Origin: Curtobacterium sp. MR_MD2014
Lineage (GTDB): Bacteria; Actinomycetota; Actinomycetes; Actinomycetales; Microbacteriaceae
Direction: 5' to 3'
Length of the DNA stretch: 64,000 bases
Assembly (NCBI RefSeq): GCF_000772085.1
Contig: NZ_CP009755.1
Coordinates: 2,790,001 to 2,854,000 of the forward strand
Program-made: the position numbers and the translations under genes
Notes under the pieces: model-generated
The model's input: only the letters and a program-made list of their open reading frames with translations
The model's database searches: none
Told to the model about the DNA's origin: nothing
Shown: positions 1-8,415 of the stretch, piece by piece
Position numbering within the stretch: position 1 is the first letter of the stretch
Layout: each line of letters opens with the position of its first letter

Positions 1-1
1 C

Positions 2-2446
2 GGCGCCCTCGTCGCGACCGCGCACGAGGCCGTCGCCCACGGCACGAACATGGTCGGCGGCATGTCGAACTCGGGCGAGGGCGGCGAGCACCACTCCCGC
101 TACGGCACGATCCGCGGCTCGCGCATCAAGCAGTTCGCCTCGGGTCGGTTCGGCATCTGGGCGGGCTACCTGGCCGACCCGATGCTCGAGGAGCTCGAGA
201 TCAAGATCGGCCAGGGCGCGAAGCCCGGCGAGGGCGGGCAGCTCCCCGCACCCAAGGTCACGGTGGACATCGCCGCGGCCCGGGGTGGAACGCCCGGCGT
301 CGAGCTCATCTCGCCGCCGCCGCACCACGACACGTACTCGATCGAGGACCTCGCGCAGCTCATCCACGACTGCAAGGCCGCCCGGGTCCGCGTGGTCGTG
401 AAGCTCGTGTCCTCCGAGGGCATCGGCACGATCGCGGTCGGCGTCGCGAAGGCCGGCGCGGACGTCATCAACGTCGCGGGCAACACCGGCGGCACCGGCG
501 CCGCGGCCGTCACGAGCCTGAAGTACGCCGGACGCTCCGCGGAGATCGGTGTGGCCGAGGTGCACCAGGCCCTCGTCGCGAACGGCCTGCGCCAGAAGGT
601 CACGCTCCGCTGCTCCGGTGCGCACCAGACCGGCTCGGACGTCGTCACGAGTGCGCTGCTCGGCGGGGACTCGTTCGAGTTCGGCACGACCGCGCTCATG
701 ATGCTCGGCTGCGTGATGGCGAAGAACTGCAACGTGAAGTGCCCGGCGGGCCTGACCACGAACGCCGAGGCCTTCGAGGGCGACCCCCGAGCGCTCGCGC
801 AGTACCTGCTCAACATCGCGCACGACGTCCGGCAGATCCTCGCGCGACTCGGCCTGCAGTCCCTCCGCGAGGCCCGGGGTCGCACCGACCTGCTGCAGCT
901 CCTCGACCACCCGGCGTCCGTCGGCCGGCTGGACGTGCGGAACCTGCTCGCGCAGGTGCCCGAGAAGGTCGTCACCGACCCCGAGTACCTCGAGAAGGAC
1001 TACCGCACCGACGACGCCCTGATCGACCAGGTGCGGGCCGCGCTCGTCGACGGGCACGAGCACGCCCTGACCGTGGACGGCATCGGCCTGGGCAACGCCG
1101 ACAAGTCGGTCGGCGGGCAGCTCGGGATCGACGTCGAGCGCCTCCTCAACCACGAGCTGCGGGACGTCGACCTGTCGGGCCACCCGGCGGTCACCACCGA
1201 CGACCGCGGTCGCCGTCGCCTGGTCGACGGCGCGGTGACGGTCCGCACCCACGGCGCTGCCGGGCAGTCGTACGGCGTCTTCACGAACGACGGCACGACG
1301 CTCGAGCACACCGGCACGGCGAACGACGGTGTCGGCAAGAGCCAGTCCGGCGGACGCATCGTCGTCCGTGCCCCGGGCGGCGGGAGCGCCGAGCGCGGCG
1401 GCAACGTCCTCGTCGGCAACTTCGCGCTGTTCGGCGCCACCGGCGGACGCACGTTCGTCGAGGGCGAGGCCGGCGACCGGTTCGCCGTCCGGAACTCGGG
1501 CGCGACGGCGGTGGTGGAGGGCCTCGGCGACTTCGGCTGCGAGTACATGACCGGCGGCGCCGTGCTCAACCTCGGCGGCTACGGCAAGGGCCTCGGCAAC
1601 GGCATGTCCGGCGGGTTCCTGTACCAGTACGACCCGTCGGGAGCGGTGGCCGAGCGCGCGAGCACCGACTCGCTCCTCGTCTTCCCCGTCACGGAGACCG
1701 AGCGCGGTGCGTTCCACGAGGCCGCGGCGAAGCTGCTGCTCGAGTGGCACCTCGAGGCCACCGGGTCCGCCCTCGCCGAGCGGCTGCTCGCGGACTGGGC
1801 GACCACTCGCGAGCACGTGTTCGTCGGGATGCCGCGCGCGCTCCTGCTCAGCCAGGACGCCGACGAGATCCTCGCCGCCGCGACGCGGAACGAGCTCCTC
1901 GACGAGCTCGCGACCTCGGTGGCGACGGACAAGCTCCGGGCGTTCAAGGTGGACTACCGCGACCAGCGGACGGTGCTCGACGGCCGCGCTCCGGCGCTGG
2001 GTGACCAGGGCGAGGACACGTTCTCGCTGCTGTCGTCGTACACGGTGCTCGGGGTGGCGCAGGACGTCGCGCAGGAACGTGTGCCCGGTGCCGCGCCGAG
2101 CGACCCCCGGGTGACCGAGGCGGTGCGGAACCTCGTCCTGACCGAGGACTTCCAGGTGAAGCAGCGCGTCGTGAAGTACCTCCGCGGCACGTTCGACCGG
2201 TTCGCCGACGACGAGCTCGCGACCCTCATCGCCGTCAAGCGGCTCGACGACGCCAAGCGTGCCCTCGCACAGCGGAACAACCGCAGCGCGGACATGCCCG
2301 GTACCACGGGGTGGATCATGCACCAGAACGCCAAGAACGCCGGCCGTGTCCGCGCCGCCCGCTTCGACGAGCTGCTCGCGACCGCGGCGCTCGAGGACAT
2401 CGCCGCCCGCGCCCCGCAGGCCCCCGTCGAGGCGGTGTCGGCATGA
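2..2446 (+). CDS. Glutamate synthase large-subunit-like protein, 3' part only
   Basis: The reading frame is open from base 2, so the N-terminus lies upstream; 814 residues are visible. Residues 1-290 are the FMN/2-oxoglutarate TIM-barrel domain of ferredoxin/NADPH glutamate synthases (GEGGE, GAKPGEGGQLP, NVAGNTGGTGAA). Cysteines at visible residues 237, 243 and 247 match the 3Fe-4S ligand site, but with spacing C-x5-C-x3-C instead of the usual C-x5-C-x4-C. Residues about 410-540 are the GXGXG repeat domain (GGRIVV, GGNVLVGN, MSGGFLY). About 190 further residues follow the point where ordinary GltB proteins end; I recognise no domain there. The stop overlaps the next start (ATGA), so the diflavin reductase is probably its electron donor in place of GltD. 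The fold assignment is secure; the exact substrate is not. Confidence 0.85.
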   Translation, partial: GALVATAHEAVAHGTNMVGGMSNSGEGGEHHSRYGTIRGSRIKQFASGRFGIWAGYLADPMLEELEIKIGQGAKPGEGGQLPAPKVTVDIAAARGGTPGVELISPPPHHDTYSIEDLAQLIHDCKAARVRVVVKLVSSEGIGTIAVGVAKAGADVINVAGNTGGTGAAAVTSLKYAGRSAEIGVAEVHQALVANGLRQKVTLRCSGAHQTGSDVVTSALLGGDSFEFGTTALMMLGCVMAKNCNVKCPAGLTTNAEAFEGDPRALAQYLLNIAHDVRQILARLGLQSLREARGRTDLLQLLDHPASVGRLDVRNLLAQVPEKVVTDPEYLEKDYRTDDALIDQVRAALVDGHEHALTVDGIGLGNADKSVGGQLGIDVERLLNHELRDVDLSGHPAVTTDDRGRRRLVDGAVTVRTHGAAGQSYGVFTNDGTTLEHTGTANDGVGKSQSGGRIVVRAPGGGSAERGGNVLVGNFALFGATGGRTFVEGEAGDRFAVRNSGATAVVEGLGDFGCEYMTGGAVLNLGGYGKGLGNGMSGGFLYQYDPSGAVAERASTDSLLVFPVTETERGAFHEAAAKLLLEWHLEATGSALAERLLADWATTREHVFVGMPRALLLSQDADEILAAATRNELLDELATSVATDKLRAFKVDYRDQRTVLDGRAPALGDQGEDTFSLLSSYTVLGVAQDVAQERVPGAAPSDPRVTEAVRNLVLTEDFQVKQRVVKYLRGTFDRFADDELATLIAVKRLDDAKRALAQRNNRSADMPGTTGWIMHQNAKNAGRVRAARFDELLATAALEDIAARAPQAPVEAVSA

Positions 2447-4230
2447 GCACGCTTCCCCCCACCGGGCAGCTGATCCCGGTCGACGCCCCGTTCTCGGCAG
2501 CGCAGGAGTCGTGGCTCGCCGGGTTCATCGCCGGCATCGCGGCCGCGGGCAAGCGTGCCACCGGCGGTGCCCCGACCACGACGGTGGACGTGCTCTTCGG
2601 GACGCAGACCGGCAACGCCGAGTTCCTCGCCGACGAGCTCGTCGCCGGCGCGAAGGCGCGCGGGCTCGGCGGACGGGCGACACCGCTCGACGCCGTGACG
2701 CCGGAGCAGCTCGCCGGCATGTCGCACGTGCTCGTCGTCACCTCGACGTACGGCGAGGGCGAGATGCCCGACAACGCCGGCCTGTTCTGGGACGCGGTCC
2801 AGGCCTCGACGGTCCCCCGGCTCGAGGGGCTGCAGTACGCGGTGCTCGGGCTCGGCGACACGAGCTACGACGAGTTCTGCCAGGCCGGGAAGCTCCTCGA
2901 CCTGCGGTTCGAGCAGCTCGGCGCGACCCGCATCCACGACCGCGTCGACTGCGACGTCGACTTCGAGGACCCCGCGGCGCTCTGGAGCGCGTCGGTCCTC
3001 GACCGGCTGGCGGCCGAGGCCGGAGCGCAGCCCGGGGCGGACGGCCCCGCCGCAGCCGCGACCACGTCGTCCGCCGCAGCGGGCGCGTCGGAGGCGGGCC
3101 GCGCCTCCCGGCCGGGATCGCAGTGGAACAAGCGCAACCCGTACCGAGCCCCGCTCGTCGTGAACCGGCTGCTCTCCTCGCCGCGCAGCGCGAAGGAGAT
3201 CCGGCACGTCGAGTTCGACCTCGGCACCTCGGGCATCGAGTACCGCGCCGGCGACGCCCTCGCGGTGGTACCGCACAACGACCCCGCGCTCGTCGGCCAG
3301 CTGCTCGAGCACCTCGGGGCCGACGGGGCCGCCGTGTTCGACGGACGGCCGCTCGCCGAGGTCCTGCGCACCGAGCGTGAGATCCGGACGCCGTCGAAGG
3401 ACCTCGTGGCCGACCTCGTGCAGCGCGCACCGGCGTCGGAGCTCGCGGCGGTCGTGTCGCACGGGGACAAGCACGAGCTCGACCGGTGGCTCTGGGGCCG
3501 CGACGTCCTCGACCTGCTCCGGGACGCCGGTACCGCGGCGCCGTCGATGGAGGAGCTGCTCCCGAACCTCCGCGGGCTGCAGGCGCGGCAGTACTCGATC
3601 TCGTCGAGCCCGCTGGCGCACCCGGACCGCATCCACCTGACGATCGCGTCCGTCCGCTACGGCGACGCGCACCGGTCCCACGCCGGCGTCGCGTCGACGT
3701 ACCTGGCCGACCGGGTGCAGGCCGACGGTGAGGTCGACGTGTACCTCCAGCCGAACGCCGCGTTCGGGGTCCCCGCCGACGGCGACGCCCCGATGGTGAT
3801 GATCGGCCCCGGCACCGGCATCGCCCCGTTCCGCGGGTTCCTGCACGAGCGGGCAGCGGCCGGTGCGACCGGGCGGAACTGGCTGTTCTTCGGCGACCAG
3901 CACCGCGAGACCGACTTCGTGTACGAGGACGAGCTCACCGCGATGCAGGCGTCGGGCGTGCTCACCCGGCTCGACCTGGCGTTCTCGCGCGACCAGGCCG
4001 AGAAGGTCTACGTGCAGACGCGGATGCGCGAGCAGGCGGCGGAGCTCTTCCGGTGGCTCGAGGACGGGGCGCACGTGTACGTGTGCGGCGATGCCTCGCG
4101 CATGGCGAAGGACGTCGAGCAGGCGCTCCTGGAGGTCATCGCGACCGGTCGGGGCCGCGGGGACGACGACGCGCAGGCGTACCTGGCGGACCTGCGGCGC
4201 GCGAAGCGCTACGTCCGCGACGTGTACTGA
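2443..4230 (+). CDS. CysJ-type NADPH diflavin reductase
   Basis: 595 residues. An N-terminal FMN flavodoxin domain (FGTQTGNAEFLADEL near residue 50, TSTYGEGEMPDNAG near 100) is joined by an Ala/Gly-rich linker (about 190-225) to a ferredoxin-NADP reductase-like FAD/NADPH module (RQYSISSSP near 383, GPGTGIAPFRGF near 456). It ends in KRYVRDVY, almost the C-terminus of sulfite reductase flavoprotein CysJ. Family role: carry electrons from NADPH through FAD and FMN to a partner enzyme. No CysI hemoprotein lies nearby; the gene overlaps the glutamate-synthase-like gene by four bases, so that is the likely partner (inference). A symbol is withheld because the partner differs from sulfite reductase. 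Confidence 0.85.
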   Translation: MSTLPPTGQLIPVDAPFSAAQESWLAGFIAGIAAAGKRATGGAPTTTVDVLFGTQTGNAEFLADELVAGAKARGLGGRATPLDAVTPEQLAGMSHVLVVTSTYGEGEMPDNAGLFWDAVQASTVPRLEGLQYAVLGLGDTSYDEFCQAGKLLDLRFEQLGATRIHDRVDCDVDFEDPAALWSASVLDRLAAEAGAQPGADGPAAAATTSSAAAGASEAGRASRPGSQWNKRNPYRAPLVVNRLLSSPRSAKEIRHVEFDLGTSGIEYRAGDALAVVPHNDPALVGQLLEHLGADGAAVFDGRPLAEVLRTEREIRTPSKDLVADLVQRAPASELAAVVSHGDKHELDRWLWGRDVLDLLRDAGTAAPSMEELLPNLRGLQARQYSISSSPLAHPDRIHLTIASVRYGDAHRSHAGVASTYLADRVQADGEVDVYLQPNAAFGVPADGDAPMVMIGPGTGIAPFRGFLHERAAAGATGRNWLFFGDQHRETDFVYEDELTAMQASGVLTRLDLAFSRDQAEKVYVQTRMREQAAELFRWLEDGAHVYVCGDASRMAKDVEQALLEVIATGRGRGDDDAQAYLADLRRAKRYVRDVY

Positions 4231-4250
4231 GCGGCGCCGCCGCCGAGGCG

Positions 4251-4284
4251 TGCCCCGGCCGCCGAGGGACCGACGGCCGGGGCA
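4251..4284 (+). terminator. Hairpin after the glutamate synthase-like operon
   Basis: A 10-bp perfect stem (TGCCCCGGCC with GGCCGGGGCA) encloses a 14-base loop and starts 20 bases after the stop of the diflavin reductase. No T-tract follows. It probably ends the plus-strand operon and may also serve the minus-strand gene whose stop is 13 bases further on. Confidence 0.6.
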
Positions 4285-4296
4285 CCCGAGGGACGG

Positions 4297-4464
4297 TCAC
4301 CCGGTGACGGCGACCGACTCCGCATCCCGCACGACGAAGAAGTCCGAGTACAGCGCGCACCCGTCCGGCTCGACCAGGAGACCCCTGATCCAGATCTCGT
4401 GTCGACGCTCCACCTCGACGACCGTCCCGGCGCGGTCGTCGACCGTGTCCTCCGTCGCGGACAT
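4297..4464 (-). CDS. Small hypothetical protein (55 aa)
   Basis: The chosen ATG is preceded by GGAGGG at good spacing; a longer in-frame opening upstream lacks such a site. The 55-residue product begins MSATEDTVDDRAG and has a hydrophobic central stretch (IWIRGLLVEPDGCALYSDFF) but no clear membrane helix. It looks like a small beta-rich cytosolic protein. I do not recognise a family. It lies downstream of the DUF7882-type gene on the same strand, 135 bases apart, and faces the glutamate-synthase operon end. Confidence 0.55.
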   Translation of the reverse strand: MSATEDTVDDRAGTVVEVERRHEIWIRGLLVEPDGCALYSDFFVVRDAESVAVTG

Positions 4465-4599
4465 GCGGTTCCCTCCGTCCGCGGTCGCAGCCGGCCGGCT
4501 CCCTGACGCCGGCCGTGGGGACTGTGCGTCCCGCGGCACCCGTACCCTACGGAGGCGCCTGCGACGGCCGGAACCCGTTGACCCGGCTCCGCCGCTGTG

Positions 4600-4983
4600 C
4601 TACTCCGTGTCGCCGGCGGACGCGGACTCCGCCGCCCCCGGGACGACCGCCCGGGACCACGCGGAGTCCGCCGCGGTGCTCGTGTCCGGTGGCTCGGGCA
4701 CGAGCACGAGCCCGGCACCGGAGGTCGCCGCCGCGTAGAGCTCCTCGAGCCAGCTGCGGTTGATCGCGGGCACCCGGCTGCCCGCGAAGGTGAACCGCAG
4801 GCTGACGTTCGGGTGCAGCCAGACGGAGCTGCGCCCGTCGCCGTGGAGCACGTCGTCCTTCCACGAGAACACGAAGCGGTGGTCGCGCCGCAGCATGTTC
4901 ACGATGACGATCTGCAGGTGCGTGAGCGCGCGGTCGTCGACCCGCAGGTCGAGCACCTCACCGTCGTAGACGATCTGACCCAT
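4600..4983 (-). CDS. DUF7882-type small protein
   Basis: 127 residues beginning MGQIVYDGEVLDLRVDDRAL. The pattern YDG ... DDRAL-HLQ ... LRRD-FVFSW ... GRSSVWLHP ... LRF-F-GSR-P-INR-WLE matches a family common in Microbacteriaceae, often mis-annotated as an ATP-dependent DNA ligase fragment because it usually sits in small-protein islands; there is no ligase motif here. A purine-rich AAGGA lies upstream of the ATG. The C-terminal 25 residues are Ala/Ser-rich and probably disordered. Function is unknown. A 48-base palindrome separates it from the mevalonate operon upstream, so it is likely an independent transcription unit. Confidence 0.75.
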   Translation of the reverse strand: MGQIVYDGEVLDLRVDDRALTHLQIVIVNMLRRDHRFVFSWKDDVLHGDGRSSVWLHPNVSLRFTFAGSRVPAINRSWLEELYAAATSGAGLVLVPEPPDTSTAADSAWSRAVVPGAAESASAGDTE

Positions 4984-5028
4984 GAGGATCCTTCTACACC
5001 GTGTGGGCGGGCGAGGGACGGGTGCGGG

Positions 5029-5076
5029 GACGGACGGGAGGCGCGGTGCCGGCCGGCACCGCGCCTCCCGTCCGTC
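5029..5076. repeat. 48-bp perfect palindrome, GACGGGAGGC family copy 1
   Basis: Two 24-base arms with no loop, centred at 5052/5053. It lies just past the mvaS stop (minus strand) and could end the mevalonate operon as a hairpin, but there is no T-tract. The arms share GACGGGAGGCGCGGTGCC with copies elsewhere in the window. Confidence 0.9.
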
Positions 5077-5087
5077 GTGGGGTCGCG

Positions 5088-6278
5088 TCAGTCCTGCGCG
5101 GTCGCCTCGTAGTGCCGCGCACCGCCGCGTACACCCGCGAAGCGGTACGGCGCAGCCGTGACGCGGGGCCGCTCGACGTCCTCGCTCGTGGCGGCACCGG
5201 CAGCGTGCAGCTCCCGGTACGCGTCGACCGTCAGCGGGGTGCGCGCCGCGAGCAGTGCGTGGACCCGGCCCTCGCGGCGGTGGGAGCGGTAGTCGGGCCG
5301 GACGATCCCGGTGATGAGCTCCCCGACGCTGCCCGAGCCGTAGCTGAACAGGGCGATCCGCTCGCCGCCCAGGTCGTCGTCGAGGTCGAGCAGCGCCGCG
5401 AGGCCGATCCAGAGCGACGCCGTGTAGGTGTTGCCGGTCTGCTTGTTGTAGGTGAAGCCGATCGCGAGCTCGGACTCGTCGAAGGGCACCCCGACGTGCT
5501 GCGTGAGCTTCCGGTGCGCCTTGAGCGCCATCTTCGTGAACGGCTGGTGGTGGACGAAGCGCACGATGTCCTCGTACGCCGGGCCGCCCTGCGACGCCAG
5601 GTCGTCCCACGCCCCGACGAACGCGTCGACGTACGCGCTGACCGACAGCCGGCCGTCGACGAGCGCCGTCGAGCGGTCGTTCGGTCGCCAGAAGTCGTCG
5701 ACGTCGGCGGTGAAGACGCCCGCGGCGGGCTCGATCTCGATGAGGTCGGGGTCCGCGGACACCAGGATCGCGGCGGCCCCGGCGCCCTGGGTGGGCTCGG
5801 CGGCGGTGTCGACGTCGTACCGGGCGACGTCGGCGGCGATGACGAGGACCCGCTCGTGGGGTGCGCGCGCGATGATGCCCAGGGCGAGCTGCACGGCCGC
5901 GGTCCCGCCGTAGCAGGCCTGCTTCAGCTCGACCACGCGGACGTTCTGCGGGAGGCCGAGGAGCCCGTGCACGTAGACACCGGCGGCCTTGGACTGGTCG
6001 ACGCCCGACTCGGTCGCGAACAGCACCGTGCGGATGCCCTCGACGCCGTGGCGGTCGATGACCTCCTTCGCGGCGGCGGCACCCATGGTGACGATGTCCT
6101 CGTCGGGCGCGGGGACGCTGAACGCGTCCTGCCCGATGCCGACGTGGTACTTCGCCGGGTCGACACCGAGCCGTTCGGCCAGGTCGTCGAGCTCGAGCAC
6201 GTGGTGGCCGGTCGCGATCGCGATGTCGTGGATGCCGACGGACAGCGGCTGCCGTGCGTCGCGCTGCTGGGCGCTCAT
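5088..6278 (-). CDS. mvaS: Hydroxymethylglutaryl-CoA synthase
   Basis: 396 residues, the usual length for the bacterial enzyme. It condenses acetyl-CoA with acetoacetyl-CoA to HMG-CoA, the committed entry of the mevalonate pathway. The catalytic triad is intact: Glu90 in FATESGVDQSK, Cys122 in ELKQACYGGTAA and His244 in FVHHQPFTKM, each offset by 11 from Staphylococcus aureus E79, C111 and H233. The start overlaps the mvaA stop by four bases. It is the last gene of the five-gene operon and is followed by the 48-bp palindrome, which probably marks the transcript end. Confidence 0.97.
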   Translation of the reverse strand: MSAQQRDARQPLSVGIHDIAIATGHHVLELDDLAERLGVDPAKYHVGIGQDAFSVPAPDEDIVTMGAAAAKEVIDRHGVEGIRTVLFATESGVDQSKAAGVYVHGLLGLPQNVRVVELKQACYGGTAAVQLALGIIARAPHERVLVIAADVARYDVDTAAEPTQGAGAAAILVSADPDLIEIEPAAGVFTADVDDFWRPNDRSTALVDGRLSVSAYVDAFVGAWDDLASQGGPAYEDIVRFVHHQPFTKMALKAHRKLTQHVGVPFDESELAIGFTYNKQTGNTYTASLWIGLAALLDLDDDLGGERIALFSYGSGSVGELITGIVRPDYRSHRREGRVHALLAARTPLTVDAYRELHAAGAATSEDVERPRVTAAPYRFAGVRGGARHYEATAQD

Positions 6279-7339
6279 GCTGCACCTCCTGCGGGCTTCG
6301 ACCCGCGACGTTCCATGGCGACGTGCGCCGCCATCAGCTCGCCCGGGTTGGTCTGGGCGGCGAGCAGGGACAGCTCACCGCAGAGCACCGTCGCCGCGCA
6401 CAGGGCGGCCAGGCGGCGGGCGTTGGCACCGGGCTCCCGGTCCTCACGGCAGCCGAGGCGCACCAGGGCGTCCTCGACGACGGGCAGGTCCCCGCCCTTG
6501 CCGTTGCCGACCGTGCCGACGATGAGGTGCGGCAGCGCCGTGGAGAAGTAGAGGTCGTCACCGCGGGCCTCGGCGTAGGTGATGCCCTGCGAGCCCTCGA
6601 CGATGTTGGCGGCGTCCTGCCCGGTGGCCAGGTAGAAGCCGAGGAGCATGTTCGCGTAGTGCGCGTTCGCGGAGCGCAGGGCCCCGGCGATGGTCGAGCC
6701 GACCAGGTTCTTCGCCACGTTGAGCTCCGCGATCCGCGCAGCGCTCGACCGCAGCCGCTTCTCGACGATCTCCCCCGGGATCACGATCTCGGCGATCGTG
6801 TTCCGGCCGCGACCGCGGATGCCGTTCACCGCGGTGGCCTTCTTGTCCGTGCAGAAGTTGCCCGAGACGCTGACGTAGCGCAGGCCCGGCTCCCACGCGA
6901 GGATCGCGGGCAGGAGCTTGTCCGCCGCCTGCGTCACCATGTTGTGGCCGGAGGCGTCGCCCGTGGTGAACGCGAAGCGCAGGAACAGCAGGTCGCCGAC
7001 GATCTCGGGGTGCACCTCGATGAGCTTCGCGAAGCGGCTCTGCCCGGCGACGATCTGCTCGAGTTCGTCCTGGCGCGCGAGGATGCGGCCTGCCGCGATG
7101 TGCGCAGCGGCGGCGCTGTCGGCCTTCACGACGACCGAGCGGGTCATGCGCTCGTCGACGACGGTCGCGACGATGCCGCCCTCGACCATGCGCGAGATGC
7201 GGGCACCGCGACCGACGGACGGCCACAGCGGCGACTCGTACGTGGCGAGGGGCACCTCGTGCTCGCCCTCGACGGCGTTGCCGCTCACGCGGATCGGCCC
7301 CACCCACTTCGTGGGGATCGGGGTCAGCAGGTCGGTCAT
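6275..7339 (-). CDS. mvaA: Hydroxymethylglutaryl-CoA reductase
   Basis: 354 residues. It reduces HMG-CoA to mevalonate with two NAD(P)H. Seen: catalytic Glu35 in LATYESPLW, the cofactor-binding TGDASGHNMV (residues 127-135; more often DAMGMN), NFCTDKKATAVNGI with the catalytic Lys near 166-167, GQDAANIVEGSQG with the catalytic Asp, and a late His in GELMAAHVAM. The NFCTDKK/RGRGR pattern fits class I (eukaryote/actinobacterial) rather than class II enzymes; the Ser and His in DASGHN are less usual. The chosen ATG (MTDLL) overlaps the pmvK stop; longer in-frame readings run through the neighbour. Confidence 0.95.
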   Translation of the reverse strand: MTDLLTPIPTKWVGPIRVSGNAVEGEHEVPLATYESPLWPSVGRGARISRMVEGGIVATVVDERMTRSVVVKADSAAAAHIAAGRILARQDELEQIVAGQSRFAKLIEVHPEIVGDLLFLRFAFTTGDASGHNMVTQAADKLLPAILAWEPGLRYVSVSGNFCTDKKATAVNGIRGRGRNTIAEIVIPGEIVEKRLRSSAARIAELNVAKNLVGSTIAGALRSANAHYANMLLGFYLATGQDAANIVEGSQGITYAEARGDDLYFSTALPHLIVGTVGNGKGGDLPVVEDALVRLGCREDREPGANARRLAALCAATVLCGELSLLAAQTNPGELMAAHVAMERRGSKPAGGAA

Positions 7340-8415
7340 TCGACGCTCCCTTCGGGCGCTTGCACCGCGACGCTGAGGTGTCTGATGTCGTGCGCCTCCC
7401 AGGCGCGGTGGATGCCGGCGAGGTCGGTGTCCGCCGGGACGAGCGCGATGCCGCAGTCGCCGCCGCCGGCACCGGACGGCTTCGCCGCCCCGCCGGCCGA
7501 CTCGACGACGTCGCACAGGGTCGCGAGCCGCTCGGTCTCGATCTGCGAGCCGACGGACGCGCCGAGGCGCTGCATGAGCACGCGGGCGCGCCGCAGGGCG
7601 TCGAGCGTCATCGCGGCGTCGCCGGTCCGGAGGCCCGTGGTCAGGTCGTCGACGCAGGCGCGGCTGTCGTCGAGGAACGCCTGGTACCCGCCGTTGCGGT
7701 GCTTCCGGACCACGCTGACGAGCTTCGTCGTCGACGCCGGCGAGCCCGTCCAGCCGACGAGGAGTTCGAGGTCCGCCGGCGCGGGCAGGCGCTGCACGTC
7801 GAAGCCGGTCCAGGCGTCGGTGTCGTCGAGGATCGCGGTCACGGAACGGCTGTCGAGCATGGCCACCAGGCGCTCGCGGTCCGGTGCGCTGTAGCGGAGC
7901 CAGCCGCCGAAGGTGCTCGCGGCGAGGTCGCCGCCGGACGCGCGCGGGTTGACCCGGACGGTCGCGAGCAGCGCGACCCGGAAGCGGTCCCGCTGCGAGA
8001 GCCCGATGCCGTAGAACCGGTCGAGTGCGCCGACCGTGGCGACGGTGACCGCGGCCGAGGATCCGAGTCCGAACTTCCGACCGCTGGCGTCGTCGAGCTG
8101 GCTCTCGATGCGCAGGTCGTGGAACCGTGGTGCGATCCCACGCTCGGCCCGGAGCTTCTCGACCAGGTCGATCGTCGCCATGACGTAGTCGTAGGGGTGG
8201 TGCTCGCGGTCCAGCGCCAGGCCGTCCTCGTCGCGGGTCCACGTCAGCGGGAGGTGTCCGTACTCCTCGGAGTGCACGCTCCCGGAACCGTGGCCCTCGC
8301 GCACCCGGGCGGTGATGGCCCGGTCGAGGGCGATGAGCACGGACGGCTGCCCGGGCTCGACGACGGCGTACTCGCCCGCGACGAACAGCTTGCCGTGGGC
8401 GCGGAACTCGATCAC
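7336..8415 (-). CDS. Phosphomevalonate kinase
   Basis: 359-residue GHMP kinase. It phosphorylates 5-phosphomevalonate to the diphosphate, fourth step of the pathway. Seen: N-terminal GKLFVAGEYAVVEPG, the ATP-binding GLGSSAAVTVATV near residue 117 and the C-terminal GGAAKPSGAGGGDCGIAL glycine loop. GEYAVVEPG plus KPSGAGGGD is characteristic of phosphomevalonate kinase rather than mevalonate kinase or the decarboxylase, which are encoded by the two genes upstream. ATGA overlaps at both ends indicate translational coupling with mvaD and mvaA. Confidence 0.95.
   Translation of the reverse strand: MIEFRAHGKLFVAGEYAVVEPGQPSVLIALDRAITARVREGHGSGSVHSEEYGHLPLTWTRDEDGLALDREHHPYDYVMATIDLVEKLRAERGIAPRFHDLRIESQLDDASGRKFGLGSSAAVTVATVGALDRFYGIGLSQRDRFRVALLATVRVNPRASGGDLAASTFGGWLRYSAPDRERLVAMLDSRSVTAILDDTDAWTGFDVQRLPAPADLELLVGWTGSPASTTKLVSVVRKHRNGGYQAFLDDSRACVDDLTTGLRTGDAAMTLDALRRARVLMQRLGASVGSQIETERLATLCDVVESAGGAAKPSGAGGGDCGIALVPADTDLAGIHRAWEAHDIRHLSVAVQAPEGSVE

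Noticed and set aside
739..2004. Arg/Pro-rich 421-residue open frame within the glutamate synthase-like gene
   Set aside because: Out-of-frame shadow of a well conserved gene; composition (Arg, Ala, Pro, Gly) is that of frame-shifted high-GC DNA.
4600..6285. A 561-residue minus frame that would join the DUF7882 protein to a long N-terminal part
   Set aside because: Its first 430 residues are a shadow of mvaS in another frame and run through the 48-bp palindrome; the real start is MGQIVYDG.
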